Shown here: piece after piece, positions 24,987 through 32,741 of the stretch | Position numbering within the stretch: position 1 is the first letter of the stretch | How the letters are laid out: every line of letters starts with the position of its first letter | NCBI RefSeq assembly: GCF_030269605.1 | Contig: NZ_BSTQ01000019.1 | Span: 62,001-126,000, forward strand | Origin: Lentzea sp. NBRC 105346 | GTDB taxonomy: Bacteria > Actinomycetota > Actinomycetes > Mycobacteriales > Pseudonocardiaceae | DNA length: 64,000 nt | Reading direction: 5' to 3' | Program-made: the position numbers and the translations under genes | The notes under the pieces: model-generated | The model's input: only the letters and a program-made list of their open reading frames with translations | Database searches by the model: none | Told to the model about the DNA's origin: nothing

Positions 24987-27125
24987 ATGAGGACCGAATA
25001 CACGACCTGTCCGCTGTGTGAGGCGACCTGCGGGCTCGAGCTCACCATCGAGGGTGACCGCATCACCCGCGTGCGCGGCGACCGGCAGGACGAGTTCAGC
25101 AAGGGCTTCATCTGCCCCAAGGGCGCGTCGCTGGGGCAGCTCGACGCGGACCCGGACCGGCTGTCGGCGCCGCTGGTCAAGCGCGACGGCGAGTTCGTCG
25201 AGGTCAGCTGGGAAGAGGCGTTCGAGATCATTGATTCTCGGTTGAACGCCTTCGAGGACCGCAACCAGATCGCCATCTACCTGGGCAATCCGGTCGTGCA
25301 CTCGCTGGCGGGCAGCTTCTACGCCGGGCCGCTGCGCAAGGCGCTTCGGTCGCGCAACGTGTTCACGGCGTCGACCGTCGACCAGATGCCCAAGCACGTG
25401 TCGTGCGGGCACATGTACGGCAGCATCTTCTCGATCCCGGTGCCGGACATCGACCGCACCGACTTCATGCTGATCCTGGGCGCGGACCCGTTCTCGTCCA
25501 ACGGCAGCCTCTGGACCGTTCCGGACGCGCCGGGCCGCCTGAAGGCGCTGCAGAAGCGCGGCGGCTCGTTCGTCGTCGTGGACCCGCGGCGTTCGCGCAC
25601 CGCGGCCGCGGCCGACCAGCACGTCCCGATCCGGCCCGGCACCGACGTGTTCCTGCTGCTGGCGTTGATCAACGAGCTGTTCGCCTCTTCGCTGGTGTCG
25701 CTCGGGCGGCTGGAAGAGCACGTCGTCGGCGTGGAGGACGTGCGCGCGCTGGTCTCGCCGTTCACTCCCGAGGCGGTTGCTTCTCGCTGTGAGGTGCCGG
25801 CGGACGTCATCCGTTCGCTGGCGCAGCGGCTGGCTTCGGCCGAACGCGCCGTGGTGTACGGCCGGATCGGCACGACGACCGTGGACTACGGCACGGTCGG
25901 CAGCTGGGCGGTCGACGTGCTGAACGTGCTGACCGGCAACCTCGACCGGCCGGGCGGGGCGATGTTCCCGCTGCCCGCGCACTCGCGGCGCGGTTCCGGT
26001 ACCGGCAGGGGCTTCACGACCGGACGCTGGACGAGTCGCGTGCGCGGCTACCCGGAGATCATGGGCGAGTTCCCGGCCGTCACGCTGGCCGACGAGATCG
26101 AGACTCCGGGGCAGGGGCAGGTCCGCGCGCTGATCACGGTCGGTGGCAACCCCGCGTTGTCGCTGCCGAACTCGACGCGCATGGAGGCCGCGCTGTCCTC
26201 TTTGGACTTCATGGTCTCGGTGGACCCGTACCTGAACGAGACGACGCGGCATGCCGACGTGATCCTGCCGACGCCGCCCCCGTCCCGTCGCGTGCACTAC
26301 GACCTGGCGTTCTTCAACAACTCGGTGCGCAACGTCGCGAAGTACTCGCGTGCCGTGATCCCGCTGGAGGACGGTCGGCTCGACGAGACGGACATCTTCT
26401 TCCGGCTCATCACGATCCTGTCGGGCATGGGTCCGTCGGCCGACCTGGACGCGCTGGCCTCGATGCAGCTGGCGGCGTTGAAGGAGAAGGCGGGCGTCAC
26501 CTGGGAGCCGTTCGGTGAGACGCGCGAGGAGCGGCTGCTGGACTTCAAGCTGCGCACCGGCGCGTACGGCATCTCGTTGCAGCAGCTGCTCGACAACCCG
26601 CACGGCATCGACCTGGGGCCGTTGTGCGAGCGGATCCCGGAGATCCTGCGCACACCGTCCGGCAAGATCGAGCTGGCCCCTCCGGCGATCGCCGCTGACG
26701 TACCGCGCGTGCTGGCCGGTCTGTCCACTGTGGAAGAGGGCATGGTGCTGGTCGGCCGCAGGCACCTGCGCACCAACAACTCGTGGATGCACAACGTGCC
26801 GACGCTGGTGAAGGGCAAGCAGCTGTGCACGTTGCTGGTCAACACCTCCGACGCGCGCGAGCTCGGCCTGACCGACGGGGGACAGGCGCAGGTGTCGTCG
26901 AGGGTGGGGAAGATCGAGGTCACCGTCGAGGTGACCGACGACATCTCGCGCGGCGTGGTGAGCATGCCGCACGGGTGGGGGCACGACCAACCGGGCACCA
27001 GGACGACCGTCGCCCGCGAGCACGCGGGCGTCAACGTCAACCTGCTGACCGACGATCTCCGCTTGGACCCGCTCTCGGGAACCGCCGTGCTCAACGGCAC
27101 CCGAGTGCAGGTCATGCCCGCCTGA
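24987..27125 (+). CDS. Molybdopterin-dependent oxidoreductase with N-terminal 4Fe-4S cluster
   Basis: A 712-residue member of the DMSO reductase/formate dehydrogenase superfamily. Cys8, Cys11, Cys15 and Cys43 (Cx2Cx3Cx27C, ending ICPKG) form the 4Fe-4S site. Later come the molybdopterin-binding signatures LILGADPFSSNGS, VVDPRRSRTA, VGGNPALSLPNS and the C-terminal dinucleotide-binding domain (LRTNNSWMHNVP, LTDGGQAQVSS). There is no Tat signal, so it should act in the cytoplasm. VSCGHMYG places Cys140 near the position of the metal-ligand loop. The ATG follows AAGGGGAAGC. Between an MDR protein and an acyl-CoA ligase it may serve a CoA-linked degradation pathway; substrate unknown. Confidence 0.9.
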   Translation: MRTEYTTCPLCEATCGLELTIEGDRITRVRGDRQDEFSKGFICPKGASLGQLDADPDRLSAPLVKRDGEFVEVSWEEAFEIIDSRLNAFEDRNQIAIYLGNPVVHSLAGSFYAGPLRKALRSRNVFTASTVDQMPKHVSCGHMYGSIFSIPVPDIDRTDFMLILGADPFSSNGSLWTVPDAPGRLKALQKRGGSFVVVDPRRSRTAAAADQHVPIRPGTDVFLLLALINELFASSLVSLGRLEEHVVGVEDVRALVSPFTPEAVASRCEVPADVIRSLAQRLASAERAVVYGRIGTTTVDYGTVGSWAVDVLNVLTGNLDRPGGAMFPLPAHSRRGSGTGRGFTTGRWTSRVRGYPEIMGEFPAVTLADEIETPGQGQVRALITVGGNPALSLPNSTRMEAALSSLDFMVSVDPYLNETTRHADVILPTPPPSRRVHYDLAFFNNSVRNVAKYSRAVIPLEDGRLDETDIFFRLITILSGMGPSADLDALASMQLAALKEKAGVTWEPFGETREERLLDFKLRTGAYGISLQQLLDNPHGIDLGPLCERIPEILRTPSGKIELAPPAIAADVPRVLAGLSTVEEGMVLVGRRHLRTNNSWMHNVPTLVKGKQLCTLLVNTSDARELGLTDGGQAQVSSRVGKIEVTVEVTDDISRGVVSMPHGWGHDQPGTRTTVAREHAGVNVNLLTDDLRLDPLSGTAVLNGTRVQVMPA

Positions 27126-27153
27126 CAGTCCCCTTTCTGGTTGAGGAGCCGCC

Positions 27154-28929
27154 ATGACTGCCGGTGTCGTCAGTTCCGTCAAGACCGTCCGCCGCATCGC
27201 GGACCTACCGTTCCTTGCCGAGCAGTCGTTCGGTGACCGCGAGGCGTGGCGGTTCAAGGCGGACGGAACATGGCAGTCAAAGTCCTTTGTGGACGTAGCG
27301 GAAACGGTGCGCGAACTGGCCTCCGGCCTGGTGCACGCCGGCCTGCACGCGGGCGACCGGGTGTGCGTGCTGGCGAACACCAGGTGGGAGTGGCTCGCGG
27401 TCGAGCTGGCCGTGCTGGCAGCCGGCGGCATCGTCGTGCCGATCTACCCGAGCAGCACGCCGGAGGAGATCGCCTGGGTGGCAGGAAACTCGGGCGCCTC
27501 CTTCGTCGTCTGTGAGGACGCCGACCAGGTCGCGAAGGTCGAGGAGGTGCGTTCGTCGCTCCCGGACCTGCGGCTGATCATCGTGATCGATCCCGTTGGC
27601 GCGCATACCTCTCTGGCCGAGGTGATGGACACCGGCCGCACCAACCCGTTGCCCGACGAGCTGGACGACCGCCGAGCGGCGATCAAGTCGGACGACCCGT
27701 CGTTGATCATCTACACCTCGGGCACCACGGGCCCGCCCAAGGGCTGCGTGCTGACGAGCGGCAACTGGATCGCGTTGTGCCGCCTGTGCGAAGAGGTTTC
27801 GATCGAGGCGATGGAAGGCGTCACGTACCTCTTCCTGCCGCTGGCACACGTGTTCGCGCAGATCGTCCAGTTCGCGGCCATGTACGCGGGCGGCTCGCTG
27901 GCGTTCTTCGGCGGCGACATGAAGGCCATCGTCCCGGAGCTTTCCGAGGTGCGTCCGACCTTCTTGCCTTCCGTCCCACGCATTTTCGAGAAGATCTACA
28001 CCGTCGCGACCGCCGGAGCCGATCCCGCTCAACTGGCGGGCGCGGTCCAGTTGGGTCTCAAGGTCCGTGCGCTGCAGGCGGCCGGTTCGCCGGTTCCTGC
28101 CGAATTGGCTGGTCCTTTCGCTGCTGCCGACGCGATGTTCGCCCGCGTGCGCGCGATCTTCGGCGGCCAGTTGCTGCAGGCGATCTCCGGCGCGGCCCCG
28201 ATCTCCAAAGAGGTGCTGGAGTTCTTCCACGCGGCGGGCGTGCCCGTGCTGGAGGGCTACGGCATGACCGAGTCCACCGCGATCGGCACGATCAACTCGC
28301 TGACCAACTTCAAACTGGGCTCGGTCGGCACCTTCGGCCCGGCGGGCACCGAGGTCTCGATCGCCGAAGACGGCGAGATCCTGTTGCGCGGCCCGCACAT
28401 CATGGCCGGCTACTGGAAGAACCCTGAGGCGACCGCCGAGACGATCGTCGACGGATGGCTGCACACCGGCGACCTCGGCGAGATCGACGCCGATCGCTTT
28501 GTGAAGATCACGGGCCGCAAGAAGGACATCATCATCACCGCGGGCGGCAAGAACATCGCGCCGGCCAACGTGGAGAACGTGCTGCGCCAGTCGCGCTGGA
28601 TCTCGCACGCGGTCCTGTTCGGAGACCGCCGTCCCTACGTGGTCGCACTGATCACTTTGGACGCCGAGGAGATCGTTCCGTGGGCTGCTTCCCGTGGTCT
28701 GCCAACCGATCTTGACGTCCTGGCTTCGCATCCGGACGTAGTTGCTCTTGTGCAGTCCGTTGTGGACGAGGCCAACTCGCATTTCGCCTCGGTGTCGCAG
28801 GTGAAGAAGTTCCACATCCTCGGGCGTGACCTGTCCCAGGAGGACGGTGAGCTGACGCCGACGTTGAAGGTGAAGCGCAACGTCGTTCACAAACTTCACG
28901 CGCCCCTGTACGACGGCCTGTACAGCTAG
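27154..28929 (+). CDS. Long-chain fatty-acid-type acyl-CoA ligase (FadD15-like)
   Basis: A 591-residue ANL ligase. Motifs are IIYTSGTTGPPKG (about 185-197), YGMTESTAIG, the GWLHTGDLG signature, KITGRKKDIIITAGGKNIAP at the domain hinge and LTPTLKVKRN at the C-terminus with the probable catalytic lysine. It activates carboxylic acids to acyl-CoA with ATP. ATG 27154 follows GAGGAG. It is related to, but clearly distinct from, the ligase at 3425. Part of its 3' end is duplicated downstream in decayed form. Confidence 0.92.
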   Translation: MTAGVVSSVKTVRRIADLPFLAEQSFGDREAWRFKADGTWQSKSFVDVAETVRELASGLVHAGLHAGDRVCVLANTRWEWLAVELAVLAAGGIVVPIYPSSTPEEIAWVAGNSGASFVVCEDADQVAKVEEVRSSLPDLRLIIVIDPVGAHTSLAEVMDTGRTNPLPDELDDRRAAIKSDDPSLIIYTSGTTGPPKGCVLTSGNWIALCRLCEEVSIEAMEGVTYLFLPLAHVFAQIVQFAAMYAGGSLAFFGGDMKAIVPELSEVRPTFLPSVPRIFEKIYTVATAGADPAQLAGAVQLGLKVRALQAAGSPVPAELAGPFAAADAMFARVRAIFGGQLLQAISGAAPISKEVLEFFHAAGVPVLEGYGMTESTAIGTINSLTNFKLGSVGTFGPAGTEVSIAEDGEILLRGPHIMAGYWKNPEATAETIVDGWLHTGDLGEIDADRFVKITGRKKDIIITAGGKNIAPANVENVLRQSRWISHAVLFGDRRPYVVALITLDAEEIVPWAASRGLPTDLDVLASHPDVVALVQSVVDEANSHFASVSQVKKFHILGRDLSQEDGELTPTLKVKRNVVHKLHAPLYDGLYS

Positions 28930-28930
28930 C

Positions 28931-29281
28931 ATGTCGAACAACTTCGATGCCGTCGTGCATGAGGTGCTGGTGGAGGGTCTTGACGACTGGGTTCCCATTG
29001 ATCGGGTGATCGGCAGTGCCTGGGAGGTAGCTCAGCGTTCGGGTGGTGTGCCGGTAGAAACAGCCTCAACGATCATTCGTCTTCTCGTTGAGGGCGGCCA
29101 GATGGTTCCCGGGGTGATCGAAGCGAACGGGTTCGAGGCCTGGCGGGGGTCACCTTCCGAACTCGCGACGCGGATCATCCAACAGTGCGAGGAACTGAAC
29201 TGGGAGCCGTTCGGAGCCGGCTGCTGGCTGGCCAACACTCAAGACGGGGATGTGTCCGCGCGCGACGGTCTGCCCCAGTGA
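28931..29281 (+). CDS. Hypothetical protein, 116 residues
   Basis: A small soluble protein beginning MSNNFDAVVHEVLVEGLDDW, one base after the ligase stop, so it is almost certainly cotranscribed. The middle (SGGVPVETASTIIRLLVEGGQMVPGVI) looks like a short winged-helix-like or all-alpha module and the end is acidic. I do not recognise a family. It is flanked on both sides by copies of the ligase 3' end, so it may have been caught in a local duplication. Confidence 0.7.
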   Translation: MSNNFDAVVHEVLVEGLDDWVPIDRVIGSAWEVAQRSGGVPVETASTIIRLLVEGGQMVPGVIEANGFEAWRGSPSELATRIIQQCEELNWEPFGAGCWLANTQDGDVSARDGLPQ

Positions 29282-29292
29282 GGTCCTGCGCG

Positions 29293-29396
29293 GTCCGTTG
29301 TGGACGAGGCCAACTCGCATTTCGCCTCGGCGTCGCGGGTGACCGTTGAAGGTGCAGCGCAACGTCACGCACCGCTGTAGGAGGCCTGCACAGCTG
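29293..29396 (+). pseudogene. Decayed duplicate of the acyl-CoA ligase 3' end
   Basis: The sequence from 29293 repeats the ligase gene from about 28757 almost exactly for some 50 bases (encoding the VDEANSHFAS region). It then skips about 60 bases and resumes with the segment matching LKVKRNV, ending in a mutated stop region. Several substitutions and the deletion remove any coding potential. It lies 11 bases after the hypothetical gene. Confidence 0.85.
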
Positions 29397-29408
29397 ACGA
29401 AATCTGTG

Positions 29409-29439
29409 ACGCGGTCCGTCTTGCCAAGGCGGGCCGCGT
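29409..29439. terminator. Near loop-less 15-bp hairpin terminator
   Basis: Arms 29409-29423 and 29425-29439 pair with only two G-U-type mismatches around a single-base centre. It follows the ligase operon and precedes the exoprotein island, so it probably separates the two transcription units. Confidence 0.7.
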
Positions 29440-29512
29440 TAGTCATGCTTCCCGTCAGCAAAACTGGGGTCGCGGTTGTCGGGGGGCACGCGCCTGACCT
29501 GGGGAGTACACC

Positions 29513-31996
29513 GTGGCACGCGCCCGAGCGGCGCAGCGCTTCTGCCTGCGCGCGTTGACAACACTGATCTTCTTCGGCCTGCCGGCCACACCGGCGGCGG
29601 CGGCTTCTCCGCCTGACGTGCCCACCCAGCTCACTGCGGACGGCAAGGACTGCTCCGCACCGCGGTTCGTTCCGACCCTGACGCCGACGCTGCGCGCCCG
29701 GCTCACCGACCCGGACCAGTCCGACACGCTGCGTGCCCGCTTCGAGTGGGACCGCGTCGGCGGCCCGGTCGCGGATGTGCTGGAGCGGGGTCCATACGGG
29801 AACGGCAGCACCGCGGACGCCACGCTCCCCGCGGGTGTCCTCGACAAGTCCGAGACGATCGTCGCCACGGCCGACTGGAACCTGGACGGCCGCGCCGACG
29901 TGCTGGCCCGCTCCGGCGACGGCCTGTACCTGTTCCCGAACGACGGCACGAAGCTGGGTGAACGCGTCCAACTCGGCACCGGCTGGGCTGGGCTGACCGT
30001 CGCGGGCCTCGCGGATCAGAACAAGGACGGCAAGCTCGACGTCATCGCCCGCGACGGCGACGACCTCTACGCCTACCCCGCTCCGTCGCTGGCGCCACGC
30101 GTCAAGCTCGGTTCGGGCTTCGGTGGCCTCACGTTCGCCGGCATTCACGGCGCCGACCTATACGCCAAGGACGGCGCGGGCGTGCTGTGGCGCTATCCGA
30201 ACCTGACCGGATCGCGGGCCTTCGCGGGCGCCGGATGGCGCCATCACACGTTCATCGGCGTCGCCGACCGCACGGGCGACGGCCTCCCGGACCTCTTCTC
30301 GGAACGCGACGGCGTCCTCTGGCTGTCGTCCGGGCCGTACTTCGGCACCCGGTACCAGCTCGGCACCGGTTGGGCGGGCGTCACCGCGCGGACCATCGCC
30401 GGCGCCAACGGCGTGGTCGACGTGATCGCCCAGGCCCGTACGACGTGGCAGCTGCACCCCGGCGTCATCGGTAGCACCCCTGGCGGCCAGCCGCGTGCCG
30501 TCGCCAACGTCGGCCTCACCGAGGCCGGCACCTACGTCTACCGCGTCTCCGCAGGTGACGGCACCTCGTGGAGCGCGCCGTCGTCCTGGTGCGAGTTCAC
30601 CGTGGACATCACCGCGCCTGCGGCACCCGTGGTGACCGGCGACGTGTACAAGCCGTCCGGCTGCGCCCCGGAGGGGTGCGGCGGCGTGGGTGTCGAGGGC
30701 ACCTTCACCTTCACTAGCAGCTCCGCGGACGTGGTCCGCTTCGACTGGAGCATCGGTACGGACGCCGGCAGCGCCGCACCCGGTACCCCGGTGAAGTGGA
30801 CGCCGACGTCCAGCGGCCCTCGTAGGATCTCGGTCCGAGCCCTCGACCGAGCGGGTCTGCCCGCAAGTACCGAGTACGACTTCTACGTGGCGGCACCGGC
30901 TTCGATCGCGGGTTGCTGGCTGGAGGAGTCCACAACGGACTGCAGCGGCAACGGTCACGACCTGGTCGTGACGGGCACGCTGGCCGAGCGGCCGGGCCGG
31001 GTGGTCGGCGGTCAGTCCGCTTACGGCTTCGCCGACGCCGTCGCTTCAACGGGCAAGGTCCTCGCGACGGATCGCAGCTTCGCGGTCACCACCTGGGTCA
31101 AGCTGACCGGGGACACCGACCAGACCGTCATCAGCCAGCCGGGCTTCCGCCTCGGCTACGACAGCGCTTCGCACAAGTGGGTGTTCTCGCCGGGTTCGGC
31201 GCTGTCCGACGCTCCCGCCGCACCGGGCGCGTGGACGCACTTGATCGGCGTGTACGACGCTGCGCGCCACGAGGCACGCCTGTACGTGAACGGCAAAGCC
31301 CAGCAGCCCGTGGCCGCGACCGCGACCGACGCTCCCGGCGACTTCCAGATCGGTAGTGCCTGGCGGGGCGACGTGAGCGAGGTCAAGGTCTGGAATCGCA
31401 CTCTCACGGCCGCGGAGATCGCCGAGCTGACCACTCCGTGGCGCGTCGGAAAGTGGTTGTTCAACGAGGGCTCGGGCGACACCGCCTACGACTTCTCGCA
31501 GTTCTGGCACGACCTCTCGCTCACCGGCGGCGCGGGGTGGGGAGAAGGCTCGACGGGTCCGGGCCTGCGCTTCACCGGTCCGGGATCGGCGGACACCGCG
31601 GAACCCGTGCTCTACACCGACCAGTCCTACACCGTGGACGTGTGGGTGAAGCTCGCGGAAGCGGGCACCGCGCGCACCATCGTCGTTCAGCGCGGACCGT
31701 CCGAAGTGGACCCGTTCGTGCTGCGCTACGACGGTGCCCGATGGAGTTTCGACGTGTCGACCGCACCGTCCGACCCGACGTGGGCCAGCGCCAAGGCCGA
31801 TGCCGCGATCGGCACCTGGACCCACCTCACGGCGACCTACGACGCCGCCGCGCGGACCGTGAAGCTGTCCGTCAACGGCGAGCTGAAGAGCACCGTCACC
31901 GATGTCACCGCGTGGAACTCGGAAGGAGTGTTCTCGGTGGGCGAATCGTGGCTCGGCGGTATCGACGAGCTGAACGTCTACCAGGGAACGTTGTGA
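29513..31996 (+). CDS. Secreted FG-GAP/LamG repeat protein 1
   Basis: An 827-residue exoprotein. A signal peptide (about 1-31, ending TPAAAA) is followed by an FG-GAP/VCBS-type propeller (about 117-323; calcium-like repeats such as DWNLDGRADVLARSGDG and DQNKDGKLDVIARDGD), an Ig-like module (about 360-460) and two LamG/concanavalin-type domains (about 465-640 and 643-826; WLEESTTDCSGNGHDL, WKVN-like signature SFAVTTWVKL). GTG 29513 follows GGGGAG. It is paralogous to the central part of the protein at 32742, module by module, and its leader sequence is also similar. The 3' end overlaps the lipoprotein gene as GTGA. It is probably a surface adhesin or structural partner of the RHS protein; this is inference. 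Confidence 0.88.
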   Translation: MARARAAQRFCLRALTTLIFFGLPATPAAAASPPDVPTQLTADGKDCSAPRFVPTLTPTLRARLTDPDQSDTLRARFEWDRVGGPVADVLERGPYGNGSTADATLPAGVLDKSETIVATADWNLDGRADVLARSGDGLYLFPNDGTKLGERVQLGTGWAGLTVAGLADQNKDGKLDVIARDGDDLYAYPAPSLAPRVKLGSGFGGLTFAGIHGADLYAKDGAGVLWRYPNLTGSRAFAGAGWRHHTFIGVADRTGDGLPDLFSERDGVLWLSSGPYFGTRYQLGTGWAGVTARTIAGANGVVDVIAQARTTWQLHPGVIGSTPGGQPRAVANVGLTEAGTYVYRVSAGDGTSWSAPSSWCEFTVDITAPAAPVVTGDVYKPSGCAPEGCGGVGVEGTFTFTSSSADVVRFDWSIGTDAGSAAPGTPVKWTPTSSGPRRISVRALDRAGLPASTEYDFYVAAPASIAGCWLEESTTDCSGNGHDLVVTGTLAERPGRVVGGQSAYGFADAVASTGKVLATDRSFAVTTWVKLTGDTDQTVISQPGFRLGYDSASHKWVFSPGSALSDAPAAPGAWTHLIGVYDAARHEARLYVNGKAQQPVAATATDAPGDFQIGSAWRGDVSEVKVWNRTLTAAEIAELTTPWRVGKWLFNEGSGDTAYDFSQFWHDLSLTGGAGWGEGSTGPGLRFTGPGSADTAEPVLYTDQSYTVDVWVKLAEAGTARTIVVQRGPSEVDPFVLRYDGARWSFDVSTAPSDPTWASAKADAAIGTWTHLTATYDAAARTVKLSVNGELKSTVTDVTAWNSEGVFSVGESWLGGIDELNVYQGTL

Positions 31997-32448
31997 GGGT
32001 CGTCCTCGCGATCGTCATCTTCGCGGTCACCGCATGCGGTGCCGACGTACCCGCCGGGCTGGCCGACAAGCTGAAGGCCTGCCCGGCGGATATACCGATT
32101 GATCAGGTCGCCACCATTACCAAAGGCCTTGAGGTCACGGAGGCGAAGTCAGATCGCGATGACCGCTGCGTGCTCGTGACCAGCGAGGGCCGAGAGGTGC
32201 TCGACATCTGGCTGATGCCTGCCGTGGAGGATGTGTCCAATCTCCACCACCTCCTGGACATGCTCTGCGACCGCGGGCCGAAGGTGGATGGGCCGGAGCA
32301 CTCGTGTGGGAAGCCCGATGGTGACCAGGTGTTCACCGTCCATGGCGCCGTCGGAAACCGGAGTGTTCGCATCGGCGTGAAGAACATCTCCATAACCGAG
32401 GAGATTCGCAGGGCGGCCTTCGGCATCCTCGAGAGGATGCGCGACTGA
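31993..32448 (+). CDS. Small lipoprotein, island paralogue 1
   Basis: A 151-residue predicted lipoprotein: signal VRVVLAIVIFAVTAC with lipobox VTAC, then CGADVPAGLADKLKACP and VATITKGLEVTEAKSDRDDRC. The same opening and the motif TKGLEVTEAK recur in the lipoprotein at 45541, and a looser version in the one at 44904, so these are paralogues. It has five cysteines after the lipid anchor position or nearby, conserved in spacing. The GTG overlaps the stop of the preceding LamG gene, which implies coupled translation. Family unknown to me. Possible roles are surface immunity, chaperone or anchoring of the exoproteins. Confidence 0.82.
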   Translation: MRVVLAIVIFAVTACGADVPAGLADKLKACPADIPIDQVATITKGLEVTEAKSDRDDRCVLVTSEGREVLDIWLMPAVEDVSNLHHLLDMLCDRGPKVDGPEHSCGKPDGDQVFTVHGAVGNRSVRIGVKNISITEEIRRAAFGILERMRD

Positions 32449-32502
32449 TCAGTACGTCGTGCACAAGGCCCATGCATCCTGTGCAGCCAACCAATTGAGA
32501 CG

Positions 32503-32537
32503 CGCCGCGCCGCACCTATGTGGCGCGGCGTGCTGTT
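32503..32537 (+). terminator. Stem-loop terminator after lipoprotein 1
   Basis: A 9-bp GC stem (32503-32511 with 32522-32530) with a 10-base loop is followed by TGCTGTTA. It lies 55 bp after the lipoprotein stop and separates it from the second LamG gene. The rest of the 293-bp gap holds a lower-GC stretch around 32540-32620 that probably contains the next promoter. Confidence 0.7.
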
Positions 32538-32741
32538 ATCCGGAGACTTGATCGGTTGTCTCGTAAAGAAGTTTCACGTTTCTGTCTAGTTAGGACGATG
32601 GTCTACTCCAAGTAGTTCGACGTGTGCCGCACATCACCCGTTCGGCCTCATTGCTTTTGGCCACAACGGAAGGCATGCTGCGCGGGCACATCGGGTTTGC
32701 GTGGTTCGTCGGGGACACGCGCGAATACTGGGGGCTCCACC

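Noticed and set aside
24276..27431. Minus-strand open frame of over 1000 codons
   Set aside because: It is antisense to the MDR and molybdopterin genes, with Arg/His/Val-rich composition typical of shadow frames in high-GC DNA.
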